NCBI RefSeq assembly: GCF_000497205.1
Contig: NZ_AYJW01000043.1
Coordinates: 1-33,766, forward strand
DNA: 33,766 bases
Direction: 5' to 3'
From: Saccharopolyspora rectivirgula DSM 43747
GTDB lineage: Bacteria > Actinomycetota > Actinomycetes > Mycobacteriales > Pseudonocardiaceae
Both the position numbers and the translations under genes were made by a program. Shown here one piece after another: positions 25,434-32,653 of this stretch. The notes under the pieces are model-generated. The model was given only the letters and a program-made list of their open reading frames with translations. It ran no database searches and had not been told where the DNA came from. Numbering within the stretch: position 1 is the first letter of the stretch; every line of letters begins with the position of its first letter.

Positions 25434-25481
25434 TCGAACGAACATCCGGACCGTCGGCGATAACCGATCCCGAGGTGATAA

Positions 25482-26063
25482 ATGTCCACTGACTACGCGC
25501 AAAAAACTGAAGTGACCTCGGCAAAGATAGTGGTCGCCGGTGGTTTCGGCGTGGGGAAGACCCCCTTCGTGGGCTCGGTGTCAGAAATAATGCCGCTGAC
25601 TACCGAAGCCGTGCTGACCGAAGCGAGCCGCGAACTCGACGACCTCAAGGCCACTCCGCACAAGAACACCACCACGGTGGCCATGGACTTCGGCCGGGTT
25701 TCCCTGGACAGGGATCTGATCCTTTACCTGTTCGGGACGCCCGGCCAACAGCGCTTCTGGTTCATGTGGGACGACCTCGTGCGAGGAGCCATCGGGGCGG
25801 TGGTGCTCGCCGACACCCGGCGGTTGGCCGACTGCTTCTCCGCCATCGACTTCTTCGAAGACCGTCGGCTGCCCTACATCGTCAGCATCAACTGCTTCGA
25901 GGGAGCTCTGCTGCACCGCCTCAACGACGTGCGCGAAGCACTCGCCATTCCCGACTCCGTTCCCCTCATCACCTGCGACGCCCGCCACCGGGAATCCACC
26001 AAGCAAACCCTGATCACACTCGTGGAACACGCGATGAAGTGGTGGCTGGCCCGCACCGTGTGA
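25482..26063 (+). CDS. Ras-like GTPase of the conservon (CvnD)
   Basis: 193-aa small GTP-binding protein, likely the switch of the complex. P-loop GGFGVGKT lies at 20-27 and is followed by P28, where relatives usually have threonine (GKTTFVG). The switch II region is LFGTPGQQRFWFMW (83-96). VVLADTRR and the degenerate NKxD region INCFEGA match the family, which lacks a classic NKxD. SA-type motif: ITCDARHRES. The ATG has GAGGTGAT just upstream. It is 48 bp after cvnC. Two successive hairpins follow the gene. A cytochrome P450 gene, often the fifth conservon member, is absent. Confidence 0.93.
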   Translation: MSTDYAQKTEVTSAKIVVAGGFGVGKTPFVGSVSEIMPLTTEAVLTEASRELDDLKATPHKNTTTVAMDFGRVSLDRDLILYLFGTPGQQRFWFMWDDLVRGAIGAVVLADTRRLADCFSAIDFFEDRRLPYIVSINCFEGALLHRLNDVREALAIPDSVPLITCDARHRESTKQTLITLVEHAMKWWLARTV

Positions 26064-26116
26064 CCAGCTCGGAAAAGTCCTTCCACTCCGGAACACCGGG
26101 AAACCTCCTCGAACCC

Positions 26117-26136
26117 CGCTCCCGAAAACGGGAGCG
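26117..26136 (+). terminator. Stem-loop after the conservon
   Basis: CGCTCCCG-AAAA-CGGGAGCG, an 8-bp perfect stem with a 4-nt loop, 53 bp after the cvnD stop. No U-tract. It is the first of two tandem hairpins; hairpin repeat copy 3 follows 45 bp later. Confidence 0.65.
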
Positions 26137-26181
26137 CGGCATTCACGAAAGAGCAGTAATTTCGGAAACTGATTGGCTGTG

Positions 26182-26221
26182 AAGGGAACTTTTCTTCTAC
26201 TTCAGGGAGAAAAGTTCCCTT
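26182..26221. repeat. Hairpin repeat copy 3 (terminator-like)
   Basis: AAGGGAACTTTTCT (26182-26195), a 12-nt loop and the exact complement (26208-26221). It lies between the conservon and the AbiEi-like gene. The next bases TGTTTCTT are U-rich on the plus strand. Confidence 0.9.
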
Positions 26222-26283
26222 GTTTCTTCCAGGCGCCCAACACACGGGCGCATGATGGAAATCGATTCTGCTCTTTCCTGCCG

Positions 26284-26306
26284 CATAGTGCGTTCCATGC
26301 GCACTA
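26284..26306 (+). promoter_or_regulatory. Promoter and perfect dyad at the start of the AbiEi-like gene
   Basis: A -10-like CATAGT (26284-26289) ends 7 nt before the ATG, giving a leaderless transcript. TAGTGCG (26286-26292) and CGCACTA (26300-26306) form a perfect inverted repeat with a 7-nt centre covering the -10, start site and ATG. It is well placed for autorepression by the encoded winged-helix protein. Confidence 0.55.
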
Positions 26307-27256
26307 CGGTTCCGTTGACGGAAACGGGTTTCGCCCCGTCCCAACGCGTTTTCAAAGTGGCTCAGCTGGAAGAACTCGGTGTTCCGCAGTCCGTCGCTTA
26401 CCGGCGGGCGCGGGCTGGTGGGCCGTGGACGCGTTTAGCCCCCGGTGTTGTTCTCGTCGCGCCCGGTCCTGCCACGGTCGAAGACCTCATCGCGGCCGCA
26501 CTGCTGCTGGCCGGCCCCGAGGCAGTGGTCACCGGCCTGCACGCGGCCCGGCTGCACGGGATGAGGACACCACCCGCGGATGCCGTGGTGCACGTGCTCA
26601 TCCCGCACGGCCGCAAGGTCCAGAACCAGCCCGGGATGCGTTTCGAGCGCACCACGCGACTCCCCATTCCGCAAACCATCAACGGCATACCGGTGGCTCC
26701 GCTGGCCCGGGCGGTGATCGACGCGGCCAGGACTTGGCAGTCACGGCAGTTCACCAAGGATTTGCTGGTGGAAGCCATTCAACAAGGCCGCAAGTGCCAT
26801 CCGAGGATTTTGGCCGAGGAAATGGCTTTGGGCAGTCGGCGAGGAACCGCTCTGCCTCGGGAAATCTTGCGGGAGATCACGACGAACAGCAGGACGACCG
26901 CGGAGGAGAAGGCGTTCGAAATAGTCGCCGACTCGGGTTTGCCGACCCCGTTGTGGAACGTTCCGGTGCTCACCGCGGAAGGCGAATACATCGGCTGCCC
27001 GGACCTGTGGTTCGACGAAGTCGGGTTGGCCGTCGAATTCGGTTTCTTCGGCTACCGGCACACCAGGGAAGAGGACAGCACCACCGCTCTACGGCGGAAG
27101 AAGCGCTACGAGGTGCACGGGATCACCGTGCTCAACATTCCGGGTGGACGGCTGCGGCAGCAACCGGCCGTGGTGCTCGCCGAGCTCCGGGAAGCGTTCT
27201 TCGCCGCGGCCAAGCGCGGCCGGCCGGAGGTGCTGGCGTTCCCGTCCGTCGCGTGA
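26297..27256 (+). CDS. Orphan AbiEi-like winged-helix protein with DUF559/Vsr-like domain
   Basis: 319 aa from ATG 26297. The N-terminal ~60 residues (FKVAQLEELGVPQSVAYRRARAGGPWTRLAPGVVLV) match the winged-helix AbiEi antitoxin-type domain. The middle (AALLLAGPEAVVTGLHAARLHGM... to ...LARAVIDAARTW) matches the AbiEi core. The C-terminus has PDLWFDEVGLAVEFGFFGYRH and ALRRKKRYEVHGITVLNI, resembling the DUF559/Vsr endonuclease-like fold common in such actinobacterial proteins; whether it can cut DNA is unknown. No AbiEii-type nucleotidyltransferase toxin lies beside it. The start is preferred over one 15 codons upstream because of the leaderless promoter and dyad. Function unknown; likely an autoregulated DNA-binding protein. 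Confidence 0.78.
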   Translation: MRTTVPLTETGFAPSQRVFKVAQLEELGVPQSVAYRRARAGGPWTRLAPGVVLVAPGPATVEDLIAAALLLAGPEAVVTGLHAARLHGMRTPPADAVVHVLIPHGRKVQNQPGMRFERTTRLPIPQTINGIPVAPLARAVIDAARTWQSRQFTKDLLVEAIQQGRKCHPRILAEEMALGSRRGTALPREILREITTNSRTTAEEKAFEIVADSGLPTPLWNVPVLTAEGEYIGCPDLWFDEVGLAVEFGFFGYRHTREEDSTTALRRKKRYEVHGITVLNIPGGRLRQQPAVVLAELREAFFAAAKRGRPEVLAFPSVA

Positions 27257-27384
27257 ACCGAGGTCCTCGACCGCGTTGCGGCAGCAATGCTCCGCGTGAA
27301 CCAGCGAAGACGTCCTCTCGGGCCCCTGGTGTTCGCACCGGCCAGCAGGCACCATGCCAAGCATCATCACGCGCGGGAGGTGCT

Positions 27385-29025
27385 GTGGCAGGGCATGTAT
27401 TGGTCACCGCGGAGCACATCATCACCATGTCCGACGGCGAGCCCGTCGTCTCGGCGAACCAGCCTGCGCTGGCTTTCCTGGGCGAGTGGATCACGGCGGT
27501 CGGGGAGCTCGACCAGCTGCGGGAGAGGTTCCCGGACGCGGAGGTGGTCGATTTCGGGAAGGCCACGATCGTTCCCGGGTTCAACGATGCGCACCAGCAT
27601 CCGACCATGACCGCGGCCAACGAGCGGGGTGTGGATTTGTCCCGGGCGAGTTCCCGCACCGAGTTGCTGGCCGAGCTGCGGCGTCGAGCCGCCACCACCC
27701 CACCCGGGGAGTGGGTGCTCGGCACCCGGTACGACCACGGCAAATCCACCGGTGGGGAGCCGTTGACCCGCTTCGACCTGGATCAGGTGAGCGTCGAGCA
27801 CCCGATTCTGGTCATCAACATCGGGGCGCACTGGGGAGTGCTGAACTCCCCGGGCCTGGAGCGTGCTGGTTTTTCCGCTGAAACTCCGCCTCCCGAGGGT
27901 GGCGAGTTCGGTCGGGACGCCGCGGGCCAGTTGACCGGGGTGGTGCACGAGCAGGCGCTGTTCGACGTCGCGTACCCGTCGTTGGCGCGGCGGCGGCCGG
28001 TGCTGCCACCGCAGGACCAGGAGACGGCGTTGCGGAACCTGCGGCGGGTGGCGCGCCGGCTCAACGCCGCGGGCATCACGAGCGTGGGTGATGCCATGAC
28101 CGGCCCCGACGAGTTGTCCGTGCTGCAGGAAAGCCGCCGGCGCGGGGAGCTCACGGTGCGGGTGAACGCTCTGGTGACGTTCCGCCACTTCGACGTTTTC
28201 CGGGAGTCCGGGCTGCGCAGCGGGTTCGGGGACCACTGGTTGCGGCTCGGTGGTGTGAAGGCGTTCGCCGACGGGGCTGTCGCCGGCGGCACTTGCTTGG
28301 TGGAGGATCCTTTCGAAGGCACCGCGGACCACGGGATCCAGACGTTGAGCACCGCTGAGCTGACCGATCTGGTTTCCCAGGTGCATTCGTCCGGCAACAG
28401 GCTCGCGGTGCACGCGAACGGTGATCGGGCGATCAAACTGGTGCTCGACGCGATGGAGAGAGCGGCCCGTGAGCACCCGGATGTTCGGGTTGAGCACCGC
28501 ATCGAGCACTGCAGCCTGGTTGATGGCGGAATAGTGGCGCGGATGCGCGAGCTCGGGGTGATCGCCGTCCCGTTCGGCAGCTATGTCGCGTTCCACGGTG
28601 ACAAGCTCGTCGACTACTACGGGTTGAACCGGTTGGAGCGCATGTTCGCCCACCGCAGCCTGTTGGACGCCGGGATACCGGTGGCTGGTTCGAGCGATTT
28701 TCCGTGCGGTCCTTTCGAACCGTTGTTGGCGTTGGCCAGCTGTGTCACGCGCCAGTCGGTGTTCGGGCGCACCGCGGGGCAGGTGTTGGGTGGTTCGCAG
28801 CGGATCAGCGTGTTGGAGGCGCTCGGCCTCTACACCACGGGGTCGGCTCGGGCTTCCGGGGAGACGGCTGTGAAGGGGCGGTTGCTGCCCGGGCAGCTGG
28901 CCGATTTCGTGGTGCTCTCCGAGAACCCGGTGCGTGTTGCGCCACAGCAGTTGTCGTCGATCGAGGTCCTCGCCACATGGGTCGGGGGCGAAGAGGTGTG
29001 GCGGAAGGGCGATCGGAGCGAGTAG
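27385..29025 (+). CDS. YtcJ-like metal-dependent amidohydrolase
   Basis: 546-aa hydrolase of the amidohydrolase_3 (YtcJ/exoenzyme-like) family; hydrolyses an unknown amide or cyclic substrate. Metal and active-site segments: HxH in PGFNDAHQHPTM, KAFADGAVAGGTCL (barrel strand with lysine), VHANGDRAI, HRIEHCSLV and the aspartate in GSSDFPCGPFEPLLALAS. The N-terminal and C-terminal composite beta domain is present (LPGQLADFVVLSENP). GTG 27385 is supported by GGGAGG 4-5 nt upstream; the frame upstream of it is not protein-like. A DUF3311-symporter pair begins ~200 bp downstream and may import its substrate or product. Hairpin repeat copy 4 lies in that gap. Confidence 0.92.
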   Translation: MAGHVLVTAEHIITMSDGEPVVSANQPALAFLGEWITAVGELDQLRERFPDAEVVDFGKATIVPGFNDAHQHPTMTAANERGVDLSRASSRTELLAELRRRAATTPPGEWVLGTRYDHGKSTGGEPLTRFDLDQVSVEHPILVINIGAHWGVLNSPGLERAGFSAETPPPEGGEFGRDAAGQLTGVVHEQALFDVAYPSLARRRPVLPPQDQETALRNLRRVARRLNAAGITSVGDAMTGPDELSVLQESRRRGELTVRVNALVTFRHFDVFRESGLRSGFGDHWLRLGGVKAFADGAVAGGTCLVEDPFEGTADHGIQTLSTAELTDLVSQVHSSGNRLAVHANGDRAIKLVLDAMERAAREHPDVRVEHRIEHCSLVDGGIVARMRELGVIAVPFGSYVAFHGDKLVDYYGLNRLERMFAHRSLLDAGIPVAGSSDFPCGPFEPLLALASCVTRQSVFGRTAGQVLGGSQRISVLEALGLYTTGSARASGETAVKGRLLPGQLADFVVLSENPVRVAPQQLSSIEVLATWVGGEEVWRKGDRSE

Positions 29026-29154
29026 GTTTCCGCCTTGTCGCAGCGGCTGCTGTGGTCCTGCAACAGCGGCTACTGGCCTGGGGTTCGCGGACGGGGTGGT
29101 CGGCGCGGCCCGGTGGGCCACCAGTCGGTTCGAGCGGCACGGCAAGGAATGCGT

Positions 29155-29193
29155 GGGGAACTCTTCTGCTGCTTTGCCCAGGAGAGTTCCCTT
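29155..29193. repeat. Hairpin repeat copy 4 (divergent copy)
   Basis: GGGGAACTCTTCT (29155-29167), a 12-nt loop and AGGAGAGTTCCCTT (29180-29193). The T-to-C change in the left arm is matched in the right arm, and two G-T pairs occur. It lies 35 bp before the DUF3311 start, so it could also attenuate read-through from the amidohydrolase gene. Confidence 0.82.
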
Positions 29194-29227
29194 CTCAAGG
29201 GGAGCACCGCTTGCGGGGAGGGGTTGG

Positions 29228-29461
29228 ATGTTCAAGAACCGGAAGTCACTGTGGTGGCTGCTCGGCCCGGTCGTGCTCTACATATGCGCGCTGCCGCTGT
29301 ACAACCGGATTGAGCCGATCGTCTTGGGTTTGCCGTTCTTCATGTTCTGGATGCTGCTGGCGACCCTGTTGACTCCTGGTTTCATTTGGTTGGCGGCCCG
29401 CAAGGACCCGGTTTGGTTGGCGGATCGGGCCCGCGCCCGGGGTGGTGCCGATGAGCGCTGA
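29228..29461 (+). CDS. DUF3311 small membrane protein, symporter partner
   Basis: 77 aa with two hydrophobic helices (~8-25 and ~32-53) and a charged C-terminus. Matches the DUF3311 pattern (LLGPVVLYICALPLYNRIEPIVLGLPFFMFWML). Such small proteins are regularly encoded directly before sodium/solute symporters and probably help their assembly or activity, as YhdT does next to PanF, though this is an analogy. The ATG has GGGAGGGG 5 nt upstream. Its end overlaps the symporter start by 11 nt, giving translational coupling. Confidence 0.88.
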   Translation: MFKNRKSLWWLLGPVVLYICALPLYNRIEPIVLGLPFFMFWMLLATLLTPGFIWLAARKDPVWLADRARARGGADER

Positions 29462-30932
29462 GGCGGCGGTTTCGATCGGCATTTTCTCGGTTTTCATGGC
29501 GGCCACGGTGCTGTTGGGGTTGTTGTCGCTGCGTGGCCGCCGCAGTGTCAACTTGGCCGAGTGGTCGCTGGGTGGCCGGAGTTTGGGCACCATCTTGATT
29601 TTCGTGCTCATGGCCGGCGAAACCTACACGAGTTTCAGTTATTTGGGTGCTGCCGGCTGGTCGTACGACTACGGGATGCCCGTTTTCTACTTGGTCGCCT
29701 ATTTGGCGATCGGTTTTGCTTGCGGCTACGTGATCGGCCCGATTTTTTGGAATTACGCGCACCGGAACCAGTTGCACACCATCACCGACATCACCGCGTT
29801 CCGGTTCCAGTCCCCGTTGTTCGGTGGTGCTGTCGCTGTTTTGACCACGGTTTTCCTGCTGCCTTACATCCAGCTGCAGATCACCGGCATGGGTGTGGTG
29901 GTTTCGACGATCAGTTACGGCGCCATCAGTTTGAGCGCCGGCTATGTGATTTCGTTCATCGTGACCGAGGCCTTCATCATCTTGTCCGGGCTGCGCGGTA
30001 GTGCGTGGGTGTCGATCCTCAAGGACACCTTGGTCGTGGTCACGTTGATCGTGGTGTTCGTCTACGTTCCGGTGCACTACTTCGGCGGGTTGGGGTCGAT
30101 GCTCGACCGGTTGGTCCAGGAGCGTCCCGAGTGGCTGGTGCTGCCGGGGGTGGGCAAGGAATCGCTGGGCATGCTGTGGTTCGCCACCACTGGTTTGCTG
30201 AACGGCTTGGTCTACACGATCTTCCCCACCACGGTGGCGGGGTATCTGGGGGCGAAAAGCCCGGGTGTGGTGCGCCGCAACGCCATCATCATGCCGTTCT
30301 ACCAGGTGCTCTTGTTCGTGCCGATTCTGCTCGGGTTGGCCGCGCTTTTCGTGGTTCCCGGGTTGAGCGATTCGAACTTGGCGATGTTCGAGCTCGTGGT
30401 GAATTCGATGCCGGCGTGGCTGGTGGGTTTGCTGGGTGCTGCTGGGGCGTTGTCCTCGATCGTGCCGATGGCGGTGTTCATGCTGGTGATCGGCACCATG
30501 TGGGGCAGGTCGATTCTCGGGGTGCATCCGCGGACCGCGCCGTACCAGAAGCAGTTGTCCCAGTTGGTGACTTTCTGCGTGGGGTTGACCGCGCTGGTGT
30601 TCACGTTCTTGTCCCCCAGCACTCTCGTGCAGTTATCGGTGCTGTCCTATCAGGGCTTGGCGCAGTTGGTTCCGGTTGTTCTGCTGAGCCTGTTGTGGAG
30701 GCGCATGTCGACGCTGGGGGCGGCGGTCGGTCTGGCCGGTGGTGTGCTGGTGGTTGCGCTGCTGGTCGCCACCGGGAACGACCCGTGGCACGGCATCAAC
30801 GCTGGTTTGCTCGGCTTGGTCGTGAACCTCGCCTTCAACGTCGTGGTGAGCTTGGCGCGCCCGGCGAACACTCCCGCGGAGCGGCTGGCCGTGGACGAAC
30901 TGGCTGAGCCGGCGAAGACGACTGCCGAGTGA
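29451..30932 (+). CDS. Sodium:solute symporter (SSS family)
   Basis: 493-aa integral membrane transporter with about 13 helices, moving an unknown solute with Na+. SSS-family features include LAEWSLGGRSLGTILIFVLMAGETYTSFSYLGAAGWSYDYGMPV in helices 2-3 and ITDITAFRF after helix 4. The later helices contain GLLNGLVYTIFPTTVAGYLGAKSP. ATG 29451 overlaps the DUF3311 gene; GTG 29442 is an alternative. Codons here use noticeably more TTG and TTC/TTT than the housekeeping block. Operon with DUF3311, and perhaps functionally with the amidohydrolase upstream. It ends 55 bp before hairpin repeat copy 5. Confidence 0.93.
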   Translation: MSAEAAVSIGIFSVFMAATVLLGLLSLRGRRSVNLAEWSLGGRSLGTILIFVLMAGETYTSFSYLGAAGWSYDYGMPVFYLVAYLAIGFACGYVIGPIFWNYAHRNQLHTITDITAFRFQSPLFGGAVAVLTTVFLLPYIQLQITGMGVVVSTISYGAISLSAGYVISFIVTEAFIILSGLRGSAWVSILKDTLVVVTLIVVFVYVPVHYFGGLGSMLDRLVQERPEWLVLPGVGKESLGMLWFATTGLLNGLVYTIFPTTVAGYLGAKSPGVVRRNAIIMPFYQVLLFVPILLGLAALFVVPGLSDSNLAMFELVVNSMPAWLVGLLGAAGALSSIVPMAVFMLVIGTMWGRSILGVHPRTAPYQKQLSQLVTFCVGLTALVFTFLSPSTLVQLSVLSYQGLAQLVPVVLLSLLWRRMSTLGAAVGLAGGVLVVALLVATGNDPWHGINAGLLGLVVNLAFNVVVSLARPANTPAERLAVDELAEPAKTTAE

Positions 30933-30987
30933 ACCGCGCGGTGGCAGCGTGTCCCCGTGATCCACCTCGCCAGCGCGGTGGGGTGTG

Positions 30988-31031
30988 GGAAGGGAACTTT
31001 TCCGCCGGGGGTGGTGGAAAAGTTCCCTTCC
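30988..31031. repeat. Hairpin repeat copy 5 (bidirectional terminator-like)
   Basis: GGAAGGGAACTTTTCC (30988-31003), a 12-nt spacer and its exact complement (31016-31031). It lies between the convergent symporter and serine-hydrolase genes, the same setting as copy 1. Confidence 0.9.
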
Positions 31032-31044
31032 TGGTTTCTGCTGG

Positions 31045-32406
31045 TCAGTGTGCGGGACGCCAGCCTTCGACTCCGCCGGGGACCGGGGCGTTCTCGGCGT
31101 ACGGGGTTCGGGTGAAGATGAAGGTGTTGAGGTTGAGGTGGGTCGGGGTGCCGTCAGCTGCTCGGCCGACTTCGAGTTTTTCGCCCGCGTAGTAGCCGTC
31201 CAGGCCGGTCCAGGTTCCGTCTCCGTTCGGTCGGAATCGGGAGGCTCGTCCTTTGCCTTGCCACGGGGTCAGGTCGAGCCATCCGTCGGGCAGGAGGCGC
31301 AGCACGTACGGGGTGGGGCCCCAGTACCACTGGCCGGTCAGCTCCAGCAGGCCCATGTCCACGTCTTTTTGCGGTTCCCAGGGTGCTGGGATGCGCGGCT
31401 CGTGTTCTTCGAGGATGTCCAGCAGGTCTGTGGCGAAGGTGCCGGAGACGCCTGCGGTGGTGTTGGCCATGAAGATGACGCCGGTGTTCTCGGCCGGGTC
31501 GGCCCATATGGTTGCGAGGAAACCGGGCATCGAACCGGTGTGCCCGGCCAGTCGTCGCCCTTGGTGGCGCAGCAGCTGCAGCCCGAGGCCGTATCCCATT
31601 CGCCACACGTTCCCGTCGTCAACGGCTCCGGGGGCACGCATTTCCGCCATGGTGTCGGGGTGCAGCACGTCGCCGGTGTCTCCCCCGATGAACCGCACCC
31701 ACCTCGCCATGTCGTTGAACGTCGACCACAGTTGTCCGGCGGGGGCCATGGCGCGGGCGTCTTCTGCGGGTTCGGGGAGGACCACGTCCGCCCACGGGTG
31801 CACTGCGAGTCCGGTGGCGTGCGGGGCGACCGGGCTCACCGTGGTGCGGCGCATTCCCAGCGGGTCGAGGATTTCCTGCTGCAGCACTTCGTCCCAGGGG
31901 CGGCCACGCAGGCGGGCGACGAGTTCACCGAGCACCCCGAAGCCCACGTTCGAGTAGTGGAACACGTGGCGCGGGTTGGGGCGGACGGCTTCGCGGTCGA
32001 TCCGGGAAAGCAGGGTCTCCGCCGCTACACCGGGGGTGCGTTCCCACCACTCCCCCGCGGGTTCCGCGGTCAGGCCGCTCGAGTGGGAGAGGAGCTCGCC
32101 GATGCTCCGGTTGCCGATCGCGGTCCCGGGAAGGTGCTTGTCCAGCGGGTCGGCCAGGTCGAGCTTTCCTTCGTCGCGGAGCCGCATCACCAGTACCGCG
32201 ACGAAGCTCTTGGTGATGGAGCCGACCCGGTATTGGGTGTCTGGTGTGGACGGCTCGCCGGACACTTGCCCGCGGGAGTCCACCCAGATGATGTTTCCGT
32301 CCCGGACCAGTCCGGCGATGAGCGAGGGGACCCGGTTGTTGCTTTGCTCGATCGCCAGGCGGCGCAGCAGGGCGCGCTGGGTGGCAGGCAGCAGACTTGT
32401 TTCCAT
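31045..32406 (-). CDS. Serine hydrolase of the beta-lactamase/class C family
   Basis: 453 aa. The AmpC/DD-peptidase-like active site is complete: SITK with S63 and K66, Y151-S-N153 (YSN), and H289-T-G291 replacing the KTG triad. The HxG version is common in esterase/peptidase-like members rather than true beta-lactamases, so the substrate is uncertain. There is no signal peptide; the protein starts METSLLPATQRALLRRL and is probably cytoplasmic. The C-terminal ~100 residues form a lipocalin-like extra domain (LTGQWYWGPTPYVLRLLPDG...). The ATG lacks a good ribosome-binding site; it lies in CCATGG repeats. A 16-nt direct repeat precedes it. Confidence 0.92.
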   Translation of the reverse strand: METSLLPATQRALLRRLAIEQSNNRVPSLIAGLVRDGNIIWVDSRGQVSGEPSTPDTQYRVGSITKSFVAVLVMRLRDEGKLDLADPLDKHLPGTAIGNRSIGELLSHSSGLTAEPAGEWWERTPGVAAETLLSRIDREAVRPNPRHVFHYSNVGFGVLGELVARLRGRPWDEVLQQEILDPLGMRRTTVSPVAPHATGLAVHPWADVVLPEPAEDARAMAPAGQLWSTFNDMARWVRFIGGDTGDVLHPDTMAEMRAPGAVDDGNVWRMGYGLGLQLLRHQGRRLAGHTGSMPGFLATIWADPAENTGVIFMANTTAGVSGTFATDLLDILEEHEPRIPAPWEPQKDVDMGLLELTGQWYWGPTPYVLRLLPDGWLDLTPWQGKGRASRFRPNGDGTWTGLDGYYAGEKLEVGRAADGTPTHLNLNTFIFTRTPYAENAPVPGGVEGWRPAH

Positions 32407-32449
32407 GGTTCCATGGTGACCCCGGTGAGCTGGGGTTCCGTGGTGACCC
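32407..32449. repeat. Direct repeat upstream of the serine-hydrolase gene
   Basis: GGTTCCATGGTGACCC (32407-32422) recurs as GGTTCCGTGGTGACCC (32434-32449), one mismatch, period 27 bp, immediately before the minus-strand start codon. Spacing of ~2.5 helical turns. It may be a tandem operator or a local duplication. Confidence 0.45.
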
Positions 32450-32653
32450 GCCGAACGCGTGGTTCTCGTGGTGGAGCCGGTGGTGGGTTCGGGGCACTTG
32501 GTGGTCTCGTCGATGTGGCCGGTTGCGCCAGCAACCGCGGGTTTCGGTCCGGGTGTGCACCACCACCCCGTGTGCAGGGCGGTTTTGGTGGGGTTCCGAC
32601 GCTGCCGGGGTTTGCGCGATCGGGTGCGGGCGGGAAGTTGGCAGAATGTTCGC

